Assembly: GCA_002066995.1 (NCBI GenBank)
Contig: MWTC01000009.1
Coordinates: forward strand, 1-61,008
Direction: 5' to 3'
DNA length: 61,008 bases
Origin: Sphingobacteriales bacterium UTBCD1
GTDB taxonomy: Bacteria; Bacteroidota; Bacteroidia; Chitinophagales; Chitinophagaceae
In this document: piece by piece, positions 35,015 to 45,893 of the stretch
Layout: every line of letters begins with the position of its first letter
Position numbering within the stretch: the stretch's first letter is position 1
Notes under the pieces: generated by a model
The model's database searches: none
What the model saw: only the letters and a program-made list of their open reading frames with translations
Told to the model about the DNA's origin: nothing
Made by a program: the position numbers and the translations under genes

Positions 35015-36808
35015 ATGTACAGAACTCATACATGCGGTGAATTAAGGATCGCAGATAAGGAAAAAGAAGTGACTCTTTCCGGTTGGGTGCAAACCATTCG
35101 CAAATTTGGTGCAATTACTTTTATTGATATGCGGGACCGGTACGGGATCACGCAGTTACTATTCGGCGAATCACTAAACAGGCAAATAGATGAAAATCCA
35201 TTAGGCCGGGAGTTTGTTCTGCAAGTCACGGGTATCGTTTCTGAAAGAAGTAATAAAAATTCCAATATTCCTACCGGCGAAATAGAGATCGTTGTTTCTT
35301 CATTTAATATTCTGAACAGGTCATTAGTTCCCCCCTTCACCATCCAGGATGACACAGACGGAGGAGATGACCTTCGCATGAAATACCGGTACCTCGACCT
35401 GAGAAGAAATATTGTAAAGCAGAACCTGCAGTTACGTTATGACGTGAACCGTGCTGCAAGAAACTACCTGCATCACCAGGGATTCATGGACATAGAAACT
35501 CCTTTTCTCATCAAATCCACACCAGAAGGAGCAAGGGATTTTGTTGTACCGTCAAGAATGAACCCTGGCCAATTCTATGCATTGCCCCAATCACCGCAAA
35601 CATTCAAGCAGCTGTTAATGATCAGCGGATATGACCGTTATTACCAGGTGGTAAAATGTTTTCGTGATGAAGACCTGAGAGCAGACCGTCAGCCCGAATT
35701 CACACAAATAGACTGTGAAATGAGTTTTGTGGAACAGGAAGATATTCTGAACACTTTTGAAGGAATGGTAAAATACATTTTTAAAGAAGTAAAAGGAATT
35801 GACTACACAGAAAAATTAGAACGGATGAACTGGGAAGAAGCCATGCGTTATTATGGTAACGATAAACCGGATACCCGTTTTGATATAAAACTGGTAGAAT
35901 TGAAATCTTCGTTTGCGGAAGAAGACAGAAATGTTTTCAAAAAAGAGATCGAAGCAAGCGGATTCAAAGTATTTACAGAGGCCGAACTTGTTGGTGCTAT
36001 TTCAGTTCCCGGTTGCAGTGATTATACCAGAAAACAAACCGATGAATTGACTGATTGGGTGAAACGTCCGCAAATAGGAATGGCAGGTCTTGCCTATGTC
36101 AAATACAACAAAGACGAATCACTGAAAAGTTCCATTGATAAGTTTTTTGATGAAAGCAAATTGAAAATGCTTGCAGAAAAATGCGGTGCAAAACCCGGTG
36201 ATCTCATTCTCATCCTTGCCGGCAAGGAAGAAAGAACAAGGAAAGCATTGAGCGATTTAAGGCTTGAAATGGGAGAAAGGCTTGGTTTAAGAAAACCTGA
36301 TGAATTCAAATTACTTTGGATCATTGACTTCCCTTTGTTTGAATACAGCGAAGAAGACGGCCGTTATGCTGCCCGGCATCATCCTTTCACATCGCCTAAG
36401 CCTGAGCAGGTGCATTTGCTTGATGATCCTTCTCAATACGGAAATATCAAAGCGAATGCCTATGACATGGTATTGAACGGAAACGAGATCGGTGGTGGCT
36501 CCATAAGGATCTTTCAGAGGGATGTGCAGGAAAAAATGTTCGCTGCTCTGGGCATGAGTAAAGAAGAAGCGCAGAACAAATTCGGATTCCTTCTTGGCGC
36601 TTTTGAATACGGTGCTCCTCCACACGGTGGAATAGCTTTCGGCTTTGACCGTCTGTGTGCTATTCTGGGCGGCAGCGAAAGCATCCGGGACTTCATTGCT
36701 TTCCCGAAAAACAATTCAGGCAGGGATGTGATGCTGGATGCACCTTCTTCCATTGATGAAAAACAATTGGATGAATTACAGATCAGGCTGGATGTGAAAA
36801 AGAGCTGA
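35015..36808 (+). CDS. aspS: Aspartate-tRNA ligase
   Basis: Class II aminoacyl-tRNA synthetase charging tRNA-Asp; 597 residues, the bacterial type. Anticodon-binding OB fold at about 1 to 105 ([10 protein letters not shown] ... [32 protein letters not shown]). Motif 2 [23 protein letters not shown], the GAD insertion domain (about 290 to 400), and motif 3 [16 protein letters not shown]. The presence of the GAD domain shows the bacterial, not archaeal, form. A standalone housekeeping gene. Confidence 0.98.
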   Translation: MYRTHTCGELRIADKEKEVTLSGWVQTIRKFGAITFIDMRDRYGITQLLFGESLNRQIDENPLGREFVLQVTGIVSERSNKNSNIPTGEIEIVVSSFNILNRSLVPPFTIQDDTDGGDDLRMKYRYLDLRRNIVKQNLQLRYDVNRAARNYLHHQGFMDIETPFLIKSTPEGARDFVVPSRMNPGQFYALPQSPQTFKQLLMISGYDRYYQVVKCFRDEDLRADRQPEFTQIDCEMSFVEQEDILNTFEGMVKYIFKEVKGIDYTEKLERMNWEEAMRYYGNDKPDTRFDIKLVELKSSFAEEDRNVFKKEIEASGFKVFTEAELVGAISVPGCSDYTRKQTDELTDWVKRPQIGMAGLAYVKYNKDESLKSSIDKFFDESKLKMLAEKCGAKPGDLILILAGKEERTRKALSDLRLEMGERLGLRKPDEFKLLWIIDFPLFEYSEEDGRYAARHHPFTSPKPEQVHLLDDPSQYGNIKANAYDMVLNGNEIGGGSIRIFQRDVQEKMFAALGMSKEEAQNKFGFLLGAFEYGAPPHGGIAFGFDRLCAILGGSESIRDFIAFPKNNSGRDVMLDAPSSIDEKQLDELQIRLDVKKS

Positions 36809-36898
36809 TGAGAATTTAATTAGCATCTCTTGATACGTGATCGATCTTACGGATAATTCTTAGCTTCAATAACCTACTTAAATCCTTAGTGATAAAAT

Positions 36899-38308
36899 AT
36901 GGCTCAGGCATCTGACAAACGTTCTATGAATTCAGGTGAACAACAGCCGATAAACAGAGTACTCGTATTTTCAATAGTCGCATTTGCTCTTTTGATGACT
37001 ACCGTGGATGCAACGATCGTTGCCACGGCATTGCATACACTTCAAAAGGAATTACACACTTCGATCAACTGGTCGGGTTGGACACTTACTGCCTATTCAT
37101 TCGGATTCGTGCTGATGCTGCCGGTAAGCGGAAAGTTCAGTGAACGATATGGCAACCGGAAAATATTCCTGATATCAGTCTCCACGTTTACACTCGCATC
37201 ATTGTGTTGCGGGCTGGCCAACAATATTTATCTGCTGATTGCTCTTCGTGTAATACAGGCAGCCGGCGGAGCAGGCATCACTCCTTCTGTAACAGGGATC
37301 ATAGTAAATCACTTTGGAAGTGCACGGGACCGTGCCGTCAGTTTATTTGGCAGTGTATTCCCTGTAGGCGCCATGATCGGGCCGATATTCGGAGGTTTGT
37401 TCGTGACCTATATGTCATGGAGGGAAATATTCTTTGTCAATGTCCCGATCGGAATCGCAGTCATTTTATTATCCTTTAAATATATTCCGGGGGATGCACC
37501 AATAGAAAAGAAAACGTACTTGAAAAGAGATACACCGGGCGTACTGCTTCTTGGCGCCGGTATTCTTGCAGCAATGTTTGCCGCAAGTTATCTCGGCGGA
37601 AAAAATGCGGATCCTTTTTCTGCCACTTTCATCATCCTGTTGGTTATTGCCTGTATCGCATTTGCAGTATTCTTCTCCCATATAAAACGCATCGAATACC
37701 CGCTGATATCACCCTGCTTCATCTATGGGAAAGGATTTGGAGCGGTCAACCTGATTAACATTTTATACGGTGGAATAACCCAGGGAGTCATCGCACTCGT
37801 TCCCTTTTATGCCACTAACCGTTATGGCATCAATGCACTGAACTCCGGTACCCTCCTTGTTGCCGAGGGCATTGCAGCGGTAACTTTATCAACAACAGCC
37901 ACAATGATCCTGAGAAATACAGGATACAGGCTTCCACTTTATATTGGCTCTGCCACTCTTATAGCCGGTACATTATTGCTTGCCATACCACCCCTTCCCG
38001 GAATTTCTCCTTTTGCCTGGCTGGCGATATCCACATTTATAATTGGACTCGGAGCAGGAACCATCAATCCCTCCTGCCGTAATGCAGGATTACAACTGGC
38101 GCCGGAACATTCTTCAATCATCGCTGCCTTACGTTCTATGTGCCTGCAATCAGGTTCAATTATCACGATCGCAATAGCAACAGCAATTATCGCCGGCTCT
38201 GACGACACGGGTTCGGTTCAGGCCTGGGTGTATGCCTCACTGTCACTTATTTTGATTGTATCCTTACCGCTTATCTCACGAATACCGGAACATCATGGTG
38301 CGTGGTAA
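36899..38308 (+). CDS. MFS transporter, DHA2 (EmrB/QacA) family
   Basis: A 469-residue inner-membrane drug/proton antiporter-type permease with 14 predicted segments. Family signs: MTTVDATIVATALHTLQKEL (helix 1, motif D1 region), SGKFSERYGNRKIF (motif A, loop 2-3), LRVIQAAGGAGITPSVTGIIV (motif B), and GSVFPVGAMIGPIFGGLFVTYMSWREIFFVNVPIG (motif C, antiporter). No EmrA-like membrane-fusion gene is adjacent, so it probably works alone. The substrate is unknown. It begins 90 bases after aspS. Confidence 0.92.
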   Translation: MAQASDKRSMNSGEQQPINRVLVFSIVAFALLMTTVDATIVATALHTLQKELHTSINWSGWTLTAYSFGFVLMLPVSGKFSERYGNRKIFLISVSTFTLASLCCGLANNIYLLIALRVIQAAGGAGITPSVTGIIVNHFGSARDRAVSLFGSVFPVGAMIGPIFGGLFVTYMSWREIFFVNVPIGIAVILLSFKYIPGDAPIEKKTYLKRDTPGVLLLGAGILAAMFAASYLGGKNADPFSATFIILLVIACIAFAVFFSHIKRIEYPLISPCFIYGKGFGAVNLINILYGGITQGVIALVPFYATNRYGINALNSGTLLVAEGIAAVTLSTTATMILRNTGYRLPLYIGSATLIAGTLLLAIPPLPGISPFAWLAISTFIIGLGAGTINPSCRNAGLQLAPEHSSIIAALRSMCLQSGSIITIAIATAIIAGSDDTGSVQAWVYASLSLILIVSLPLISRIPEHHGAW

Positions 38309-38637
38309 TGATTTTATAAACCACATTTTGAGAGGATAAATAAAATCACATTAAGTATTTAACCCTTCCTGTTGCCATTTCAAAGGCAGTGAATGTGTCC
38401 GTGAATTTATTTTATTTCATACTAAAATATTCAGGTAAATCATGAAGTTACATACTCTATCAAAAATTCATGAAGAGAAGCCGGTGGATTCGCAAACCAG
38501 GAAAAACCTGATCTTTTGCCGGTTTAAATAGTTTTAAATAAATATTCCTGCTAAATGAAATCAGGCGAATTATTCTGTCTTGTCAATTATTTTCCAGATT
38601 CCCATTGCCAATTTCAGACTGAACAATTCAGTTCCCC
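38309..38637. other. Intergenic region, no gene seen
   Basis: A+T-rich DNA between convergent genes, 329 bases. Only short hairpins such as CAGG/CCTG near 38500 are visible. No strong terminator and no RNA gene were recognised. Confidence 0.5.
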
Positions 38638-39411
38638 CTATTGATTACCACCTGTCATCATATTGTGTGAACCGCCGGTCTTCTGTGTATTATTTTCTTC
38701 TATTATCAGGGGAATAGTATAGATCAGTTTACTGCGGACCGGTTTTCCATCAAGTTTGGCCGGAATAAAAGTGTAAGCATCTTCCGGCAAATGCCTGATA
38801 GAAAGATTTTCCTTTTTAAGTTCTTTATCCATTTTTACATCCTGGTAGGTAATATCCCAGTTTTCCAGTTTACCATCAGGGCCTACGGTAAATTCATAAT
38901 TCATGACGGCATTGATCCTGGAAATGTCATTCCGGATTTGCATTGGTATCTGCCTCGTCTCATATAAAAGAAAGAAACCGTAATTATTCCCACCTACTTT
39001 TACAGGTGGCGTTACTTCAGTGTCTGCAGGAAGCGTGGTGTCCGGGATTTCGAAACTATACCTGACAATTGTCCCGTTATCTGCATCATTGTTATACAGC
39101 AGCGTATCATTTGTATAATCATACCGCTGCACCAGTACGCCATTAGGGTTTAAATAATTCCAAATACCGGCTTTTTTGTTTTGTCGGTAATACCCGGTTA
39201 CTAATGTTTTATTATTGGCATCAATCACTTTATAAACGCCGTCTTTTATCTTTTTACTCCCGGCTGCATAAGTTGCTATCTCAGTTAATACCTCCGATTT
39301 CTTTGATTTTTTAATTTCCTGGCCGGAAACATAGCTACTGCCTGACACCAATGAAGCCACCAGGAATGCAGATAACATTTTCCGGTTGAAAATATCAATG
39401 TGAATCTTCAT
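38638..39411 (-). CDS. Secreted protein with MORN/YwqK-like repeat and TonB-like C-terminal domain
   Basis: A 257-residue exported protein (hydrophobic signal segment about 12-30; an internal ATG at residue 12 may be the start). Residues about 57 to 100 (DGVYKVIDANNKTLVTGYYRQNKKAGIWNYLNPNGVLVQRYDY) are YwqK/MORN-type repeats. Residues about 155 to 235 resemble the TonB C-terminal fold (INAVMNYEFTVGPDGKLENWDITY ... FIPAKLDGKPVRSKLIYTIPL). There is no transmembrane anchor of classical TonB type apart from the signal. It lies downstream of the SusCD operon terminator and is probably separately transcribed. Confidence 0.8.
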   Translation of the reverse strand: MKIHIDIFNRKMLSAFLVASLVSGSSYVSGQEIKKSKKSEVLTEIATYAAGSKKIKDGVYKVIDANNKTLVTGYYRQNKKAGIWNYLNPNGVLVQRYDYTNDTLLYNNDADNGTIVRYSFEIPDTTLPADTEVTPPVKVGGNNYGFFLLYETRQIPMQIRNDISRINAVMNYEFTVGPDGKLENWDITYQDVKMDKELKKENLSIRHLPEDAYTFIPAKLDGKPVRSKLIYTIPLIIEENNTQKTGGSHNMMTGGNQ

Positions 39412-39631
39412 TTTTGAACACGTTTAATATATCAAAGTTAACAACATTCTTATGAAACCGTATCCCAATTTATATTGGTGGATTTATTGGAGCAAATATC
39501 CTGTTTAAGCCCTGAACCTGTAAATCCAATCTTTTAGTTTTGCCGTAATATTTTCTTAAAAAAGAGAATGGCATAAAGGGGTTTTAGATTCCGTATCGCC
39601 TACGATAAATTTCCCTCTAAGTTCTTATTAA

Positions 39632-39661
39632 AAAAGCTGCCTCAAATTATTAAGGCAGCTT
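39632..39661 (-). terminator. Intrinsic terminator of the susCD operon
   Basis: AAAGCTGCCT (39633-39642) and AGGCAGCTTT (39653-39662) form a perfect stem. On the minus strand it is followed by a T run. It lies 56 bases beyond the stop of the last operon gene. Confidence 0.93.
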
Positions 39662-39717
39662 TCTGTATTTAAAGTCATTCAAAAAAAACTAAACGGACAG
39701 TACGGTTATCATTCTTA

Positions 39718-40677
39718 TTACCTGGGGCTTAAATATTTATATACTTCCGTGAACGTTGTACGTACGGGGCCTCCCTGAAGCATGAAATACTGAACGGTGA
39801 ATGTCTTAGTAGCTGCATCATATTTGTTAACTGCGGTTCCATCCATTTGAGCAGAACGCCCATTGGAAGCCGGTTGACCATAATAGTTAACAATACTTGT
39901 TATTGCACCACCCGCTCCAATAATAAATATAGGAGAAAATGATCCATAGTAGGAAGAAGATGCCCCGTTCATGATCCAGTGGCCATAGGTTTTTGCATAA
40001 ACAGGATCCCACATAGCAACTGAATTTGCACTGTAAGTCCGAAGTTGAACATTGTATGGCGTTGCAGGAGCAACTAGGCTGGGATTAACAACATCTACCA
40101 TATTTGCAAATGTCACTGAATAAAGACCGTCAAATTCATTTCTTGCAGAAAAAGTATAAATCGCCGTCCCAAAATTAGTGCTGACAATACCAGAAGATGC
40201 TGCCGTAATTTTTATCGGCAAACCATAGGCTTTTGAAAAGTCATATGTTGCTTTATTAATTATTATCCTGCCGGTGGCAATATCTTTCCCTTTAGGGATA
40301 GTCAGTGTGGTCGGAAACGAATACACCGAAGCATCAGGTACTACATAAGAAGAACCCTGGTTAGTATTAAAAGCTGCCAATGACGGGAGATCTACTGCCA
40401 GCGTTACGGTTATATCCTGTGGAGCTGTTGTCGCTCCTCTATAACCAACATTGAGGTTAAAGCCAATAGTATCTCCTTTAAATAACAGGTCCTGGGCATA
40501 TTGAGGATATAAACTCGTAATAGAAGTAATATCCCCTGTAGCTACAAATGCTATTACACTGTTTGTTCCTCCCAAAGGGTCAGACGGTGGTATTACCGTA
40601 TTCTTCAGGCAAGAACTAAGACCTAAAAGCAGTATGACAGGCGCCCCAATAAATATTTTCTTTACGTAATTATTCAT
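39718..40677 (-). CDS. DUF1735-type surface lipoprotein of the SusCD operon
   Basis: A 319-residue lipoprotein; the ATG at 40677 (MNNYVKKIFIGAPVILLLGLSSC) gives a signal ending in a lipobox Cys, whereas the longer frame from 40704 adds nine residues ahead of it. The early DPLGGTNSVIAF, a beta-sandwich domain with FNLNVGYRGATTAPQDITVTLAVD and the conserved VYSFPTTLTIPKGKDIATGRIIIN segment match BT_3987/DUF1735-type proteins. In known PULs these are surface glycan-binding or accessory proteins. Last gene of the susC-susD operon, 33 bases after susD. Confidence 0.85.
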   Translation of the reverse strand: MNNYVKKIFIGAPVILLLGLSSCLKNTVIPPSDPLGGTNSVIAFVATGDITSITSLYPQYAQDLLFKGDTIGFNLNVGYRGATTAPQDITVTLAVDLPSLAAFNTNQGSSYVVPDASVYSFPTTLTIPKGKDIATGRIIINKATYDFSKAYGLPIKITAASSGIVSTNFGTAIYTFSARNEFDGLYSVTFANMVDVVNPSLVAPATPYNVQLRTYSANSVAMWDPVYAKTYGHWIMNGASSSYYGSFSPIFIIGAGGAITSIVNYYGQPASNGRSAQMDGTAVNKYDAATKTFTVQYFMLQGGPVRTTFTEVYKYLSPR

Positions 40678-40710
40678 ATTTCTTAAAATTAAAGTGTTTA
40701 ACATTAATAT

Positions 40711-42288
40711 TTACTTAGCCCAGAATATCAGTGATGAAAATACTTTTACATCGTTTGGCACATTACCGGGATTATAGTTGAACTCAGATGTTGGATACTG
40801 TACCCTTGTAGGTAACTTATCCGGACGGGTGCTTGCTGACTGTGTAGAAGCAAATGAACCGTAAGGATTGTTGGTAACTGTAGTTGAACTGACCGGGAAA
40901 CCTGTCCTGCGATATTCATTATAACTTTCATGACTGGCAATAAAATTATTCGCAATATACTTTTGAGTAATAATCGCTTCAATCTTTTGCGGTGTAGTTG
41001 TTGCCAGGTCAAAATTCACCAGGTAACTGGTGTTATTGTTAGTTATGTATGCAGCAGCCGAATCCGAGGCACTGTAACCTGCCATCGTTGACAGGTTAGG
41101 CAGCTTATACAGGTAACTGAAGGATGCAGTAATTCCATTATTGAATGCTGTTTTCGCATCCACTGAAGTGAGTATCCCTCTTACTGCAGCTTCTGCTTGA
41201 AGAAAATAGCTTTCTGCTGCCAGCATAATGGGTTCACCCATATCAGGGCCTTTCATGATGCCGATATTATTGCCCAATCCTGAAGCTGCCGGGAGCGTAG
41301 CAGTGGTGCCAGCATACCAGGCGCCTGTAACAGCAGGTGCTTTAGGTACTGAAACATCACCGATACCTAATTGGTTTACTGTAGTTTTTGGATAATCAAG
41401 ATAAATTGCCCGTCCTCTTGCATCATCATGCAAATTATTCCCATCATAAAAGCCAAAAGTATATTTTGATGGGATATAGGCACGGTTAGCAGCAGAGTTG
41501 GTGTAGGAAGTCACCCATGCATTCCACGCAGGATTCTGTTGCCCGTTCACTCTACCGTATTTGGGGTTCACGATAGCATCAGTAGTCAGGAAGCCGTCTG
41601 AACTAAAGCTGGTATTAGTAAATGTGGCAGCTGGTGTACCGCGAACTATCAAACGTAATTTAATTGTATTGGCAAACTTTTTCCAGTTGGTCATATTACC
41701 GCCAAACATCGGGTCCGTTGAGGATGAAAGTGCCAGCGCCATTGGATTAGCATTGATAATTGCAATTCCTGAATCTAACTGGGCGGCCAGCAAGGGATAA
41801 ATATCTTTACCCTTATCATATTTCGGAGTAACTGAGGCAGGACCCGCAAGTGCATCCGAGTATGGCACATCGTTGTAGGTATCCACTATCAGTTGAAATA
41901 TGTATGATTTCATGATCCTTGCTATCGCATTATAATAAGCATAAGGAGCATTCCCTTGCGTGGAGTTTATTACATATTGGAAATCCTCAGCAATATCATA
42001 AGAGGTTTGCCAGAGGCCTGTATAATCACCAGGCCCGTAATTATAAGTCCAAACATTACCGAAACCACCATAGCCACCTCCGTTCACAACACCACCGGTG
42101 ATCTGAGCGCCATAATTATTAAATGACGATTGCTGTGCTGCTGTATAGACCAATGCCTGGGGCAGCACTAAGTCAGGTGTACTTGAAGTAGCCGAGTTAG
42201 GATTAGTATTGATATCCAGATATTTTTTACAGGACGTTATTCCAAACAAAACTGCTCCTGCTATAATGCTGAATTTTAATCGTTTCAT
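40711..42288 (-). CDS. SusD/RagB-type starch-binding-like outer membrane lipoprotein
   Basis: A 525-residue surface lipoprotein that captures oligosaccharides and acts as lid over the SusC channel. The lipoprotein signal MKRLKFSIIAGAVLFGITSC is followed by KKYLDINTNPNSATSSTP, a typical SusD-like N-terminus. TPR helices and motifs such as YNAIARIMKSYIFQLIVDTYNDVPYSDAL, GPDMGEPIMLAAESYFLQAEAAVRG and ESYNEYRRTGFPV place it in the SusD-like family (SusD_2 branch). It starts 13 bases after susC. Confidence 0.94.
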   Translation of the reverse strand: MKRLKFSIIAGAVLFGITSCKKYLDINTNPNSATSSTPDLVLPQALVYTAAQQSSFNNYGAQITGGVVNGGGYGGFGNVWTYNYGPGDYTGLWQTSYDIAEDFQYVINSTQGNAPYAYYNAIARIMKSYIFQLIVDTYNDVPYSDALAGPASVTPKYDKGKDIYPLLAAQLDSGIAIINANPMALALSSSTDPMFGGNMTNWKKFANTIKLRLIVRGTPAATFTNTSFSSDGFLTTDAIVNPKYGRVNGQQNPAWNAWVTSYTNSAANRAYIPSKYTFGFYDGNNLHDDARGRAIYLDYPKTTVNQLGIGDVSVPKAPAVTGAWYAGTTATLPAASGLGNNIGIMKGPDMGEPIMLAAESYFLQAEAAVRGILTSVDAKTAFNNGITASFSYLYKLPNLSTMAGYSASDSAAAYITNNNTSYLVNFDLATTTPQKIEAIITQKYIANNFIASHESYNEYRRTGFPVSSTTVTNNPYGSFASTQSASTRPDKLPTRVQYPTSEFNYNPGNVPNDVKVFSSLIFWAK

Positions 42289-42301
42289 AATTATTCTGAT
42301 T

Positions 42302-45300
42302 TTAGAATGTTAAAGTGATTGTTGCACCATAGTAACGGGAGGGTGGAGATGAAAGACCTGTAACACCGATACCGTTACTGTCTGCACCTGCATTGCTATA
42401 CTCAGGATCTGTATAAATATTAGCTGAGGGTAGCCATATAAACAGGTTACGCCCCTGCACGCTGATGGTGGCAGATTTGATCGCTTTTGTCTTTACAAGC
42501 AATGAACTTGGCAAGTCGTATGCGAGGCTAAGCTGGCGAAGTTTCCAGAAAGCTCCGGAAGTAACATAATTGGATGTTACACCCATATTATAGGTTCCGT
42601 CAGTCCAGAAGCCTCCGTTACCATTAGCATCTCTCACTACAACAGTTGTATTTTTTACATATTTACCGCTGCCGGCATCCATATAAACAGAATTCGGGAA
42701 TACAAACGGCTTACGGTCGTATGCAGTTGTGCGGATGCTGGATCCGGCCCAGTCTTCAGAAGATCCCTGGCTGTTAAATATTACATAACCTCCGCGGTAT
42801 TCGAATAAGCTGTACAGGTGAAATCCTTTGTAGCTAATATTCAAATCTGTACTTAACACATTCCTGGGTTGTGTATTTCCTAAATATTGCGGTGTATTAT
42901 TCACTTGTGGAAATCCTGTTATTGCATCTACTATCACATGTCCTTCCGGATCACGTTGATAATCGGTGCCAAGAAGTACAGGGAATGCCATACCCGGTAC
43001 GGCTACAGTATTACCTGAAATGCCTAATCTCGGTAAACTGGAATTGATTGATATTACCGTATTATCAGTATAGGAGTAATTAACCCCAGCAGTCACTGTC
43101 CAAAACCTTGTTTTAATTGGTGTCAGATTCAGCTTGGTTTCTACACCACTGTTTGCTACTTCACCAGTATTGAATAAGTAGGTGTTAAAGCCTGTAGCAT
43201 AAGAAATACTTACGGGTACAGTTTGGTTAGTGGTGCGGGTATTGTAATAGGTTGCACTTATATCAGCAAACCCCTTGAATAAACTAAAATCCAAACCGGC
43301 TTCCCAACCCTTTGTAAATTCAGGTTTCAGACTGCTGGATACAATCTGATTACCAACAGTATAACCGGCAGTGCCACTATACGGGTAGCCATTTGCCTGA
43401 CCGAAAGTAGGCATCAAAGCATATGCCCCAATATTTACATTACCAACTTTGGAAACACCGGCACGCAGTCTCAGGTAATCAAGCCCTTTTATATTTTTCA
43501 GTGATTTGATCGCATTCGTGGCAATGAAAGACAGGTCACCGGCAGGATAGAAGAAAGAGCGGTTATCCGGGTTCAGTACAGATACCCAGTCGTTACGTCC
43601 GGTAACGTGTAAAAACAGATAATTGCGGTAGCCTGCTTTGAATTCTCCGTAAACAGCTTGTTGCCGTGTTTGTGACCAGGAAGCACTTGCAGAAGGAAGG
43701 CTTAGTGTATTGCTCAAATTAAACAAGTGTGGAACCACCAGGCCTGAAATAGAAGCTGACTGGCCTCTGCTTTTATTCTGACGAATGGCACCTGCCATCA
43801 TAAGGTCAAAAGAGAAGTTGCTAATTTTTTTATTAAGCAATATCTGAAAATCAGATGTCAGCTGTGTAGAGAAGCTGGCGCCTTCTGTTACACCACCAGG
43901 AATATCTGTTTTAGAACCACCACTTATTGCTTTGGCATAATTTGTATACAGAAACTTGTCTGTCCAGCTTTGATAAGACTGATTAGAAGTAGTCAGACCT
44001 GATTTAAGAATAAAACTTAACCAGTGCAATGGAGTATATTTGATGATACCGCTTCCATTGAAATAGTCATTTCTTACGGTCTGCCTGTTATTATCGAGTG
44101 TGTAATACGGGTTTGCATACCACGGATTGTAATACCCGTTAGGGTTAGCGAACGGATCATTTTGCCAATCTGCAAACTTAAGTACCGGCACAAGTGTCGG
44201 CATATTCAGGAGGTTATTATACATGGTACCAGTAGCTGTAGTTATATCGTACCTGTTCTGAATATAAAAAGAAGTGAAAGAGAAATCAACATCTTTACCG
44301 ATTTTACGGGTGCCATTCAAACGGAATGAGGCCCTGTTGAATTTATCTTTCGGTGTAGTACCTTTTGTATTTACATATTGGCTGGAGAAGAAGAAGGTAG
44401 AACGATCATCGCCGGAACTAAGTGAAAAATCTGATTGATTAGTCAGCCCGGTTTTCCAGAATTTCTTCCAGTCATCCTTATAAGCATAAGTTGTCATAAA
44501 AACAGACCCATCTTCGAGAGGGTCCCCTAACTGATAGGCACTGCCATCATAAGCAGGACCATAGTTCTGATTTTCGATATTGGAAGAGTAAGGATTGCCG
44601 AAAGGATCAGTACCATAACCGCTGCCACCTTGTCCAAACTTTTTTTGAGTTTTGGGCAGAAAAGCGGTGTGTTCCATTGTGGTCGTGTTACTAACTTTAA
44701 TAACATTGGTACCTCTCTTGCCCTTCTTAGTAGTAATGATTAAGGCGCCATTAGAAGCATCAGAACCATAAATGGCCACAGCAGCTGCGCCATTAAGTAC
44801 CTGAATGTCTTCGATATCCTCGGGGTTCACATTACCTAATAATGAGTTAGGCACTATCACGTTATCCATAACAATCAGCGCCTGATTGTTACCCAATAAG
44901 GAACGTTGGCCACGTAAAATCAGCCGATAATTTGGATTTACTCCACCACCAGTTGCACTTACTAATAAACCGGGTACCTGGCCTGATAAACCGGCAGCCA
45001 TATTGGTAGGCTTGGCAATGGTCAGTTCTTGTGCCTTAATAGTTGTAGAATTGTACCCCTGTTCTCTTCTCTGAACAGTAGTACCTGATGCGGTTACAAC
45101 CACTTCGTTCATAATATTCACAAAAGTGGAGAGCGAAAGTGATAATTCTGTTCTGTTAGCACGAATTTCTACAGGTGTAAAACCTACAGAAGTAACAACC
45201 AAAGTTTCATTGGGGGAAGCGCTGATTTTAAAAAATCCGGCTTCATCTGTGTTTACAGCCCGTTTTGTTCCTTTGACTGATACCGTAGCGGCAGAAATAG

Positions 45301-45406
45301 GATTCCCTTTCTCATCGGTTACTTTCCCGGTAACCGTTCTTTGCTGTGCAAATGCAAATACTCCGAAGAGTAATAAACTTGTTAAAAGTGTTAATAACTT
45401 TCTCAT
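42302..45406 (-). CDS. SusC/RagA-type TonB-dependent outer membrane receptor
   Basis: A 1034-residue outer-membrane channel importing glycan fragments with its SusD partner. The ATG at 45406 (MRKLLTLLTSLLLFGVFAFA) is preferred to 45412. A carboxypeptidase-D-like beta domain follows (TVTGKVTDEKGNPISAATVSVKG, about 22 to 95). The SusC signature region EVVVTASGT, the plug with LILRGQRSLLGNNQALIVMD and VLNGAAAVAIYGSDASNGALIITTKKG come next. The 22-strand barrel ends in an aromatic beta-signal (YYGATITLTF). It is the first gene of the operon. No anti-sigma or hybrid two-component regulator is adjacent. Confidence 0.96.
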   Translation of the reverse strand: MRKLLTLLTSLLLFGVFAFAQQRTVTGKVTDEKGNPISAATVSVKGTKRAVNTDEAGFFKISASPNETLVVTSVGFTPVEIRANRTELSLSLSTFVNIMNEVVVTASGTTVQRREQGYNSTTIKAQELTIAKPTNMAAGLSGQVPGLLVSATGGGVNPNYRLILRGQRSLLGNNQALIVMDNVIVPNSLLGNVNPEDIEDIQVLNGAAAVAIYGSDASNGALIITTKKGKRGTNVIKVSNTTTMEHTAFLPKTQKKFGQGGSGYGTDPFGNPYSSNIENQNYGPAYDGSAYQLGDPLEDGSVFMTTYAYKDDWKKFWKTGLTNQSDFSLSSGDDRSTFFFSSQYVNTKGTTPKDKFNRASFRLNGTRKIGKDVDFSFTSFYIQNRYDITTATGTMYNNLLNMPTLVPVLKFADWQNDPFANPNGYYNPWYANPYYTLDNNRQTVRNDYFNGSGIIKYTPLHWLSFILKSGLTTSNQSYQSWTDKFLYTNYAKAISGGSKTDIPGGVTEGASFSTQLTSDFQILLNKKISNFSFDLMMAGAIRQNKSRGQSASISGLVVPHLFNLSNTLSLPSASASWSQTRQQAVYGEFKAGYRNYLFLHVTGRNDWVSVLNPDNRSFFYPAGDLSFIATNAIKSLKNIKGLDYLRLRAGVSKVGNVNIGAYALMPTFGQANGYPYSGTAGYTVGNQIVSSSLKPEFTKGWEAGLDFSLFKGFADISATYYNTRTTNQTVPVSISYATGFNTYLFNTGEVANSGVETKLNLTPIKTRFWTVTAGVNYSYTDNTVISINSSLPRLGISGNTVAVPGMAFPVLLGTDYQRDPEGHVIVDAITGFPQVNNTPQYLGNTQPRNVLSTDLNISYKGFHLYSLFEYRGGYVIFNSQGSSEDWAGSSIRTTAYDRKPFVFPNSVYMDAGSGKYVKNTTVVVRDANGNGGFWTDGTYNMGVTSNYVTSGAFWKLRQLSLAYDLPSSLLVKTKAIKSATISVQGRNLFIWLPSANIYTDPEYSNAGADSNGIGVTGLSSPPSRYYGATITLTF

Positions 45407-45712
45407 AAGCAAACTTAGTTTTATAGTATGAGGCAGATTAGCCGGTTAATGTCATGTTAAAATTAATCCGGCCAGCCTTTAAGGCAGGCGAAACTATAAA
45501 AATGTTGCATTAAACCATAAATATTTTTTTAAGAAACATTTTAGATATTAGAGAATTTTCAAAAGACTCTCATTACAGAAATTTATTTTAATATTATTGA
45601 ATTCATTTTTAAATGTCATTCAATAAAAATGCATATAACAAAATATTTTCTAAATTTTTTAAATGGCGAATTAAGGTACCTGTGCCGGTAAAAAATCAGT
45701 ACGAATAACTAC

Positions 45713-45869
45713 ATAATGCTTTGTAAGTGTGAACAATATACTATCTACGATTTTGACATATCAGTTAATTACAAACAATTAATGATCAGCATGCAAGGCA
45801 TAATTTTCTCTTTTTATCCGTGCATCCTGAAGATAGCAGATTTGAGTATAATGCTTTGTAAATTTGAAC
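45713..45869 (+). repeat. Direct repeat in the susC / GH18 divergent intergenic region
   Basis: A 22-base sequence beginning ATAATGCTTTGTAA occurs at 45713-45734 and again at 45848-45869 (20 of 22 identical), 135 bases apart. The second copy contains TAAATTTG (45859-45866), a TAnnTTTG promoter box 28 bases before the GH18 ATG. The rest of the 480-base gap (45407-45893) is A+T-rich with no gene. Confidence 0.5.
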
Positions 45870-45893
45870 CCTTTCACAGCAAATTTTTTTTCA

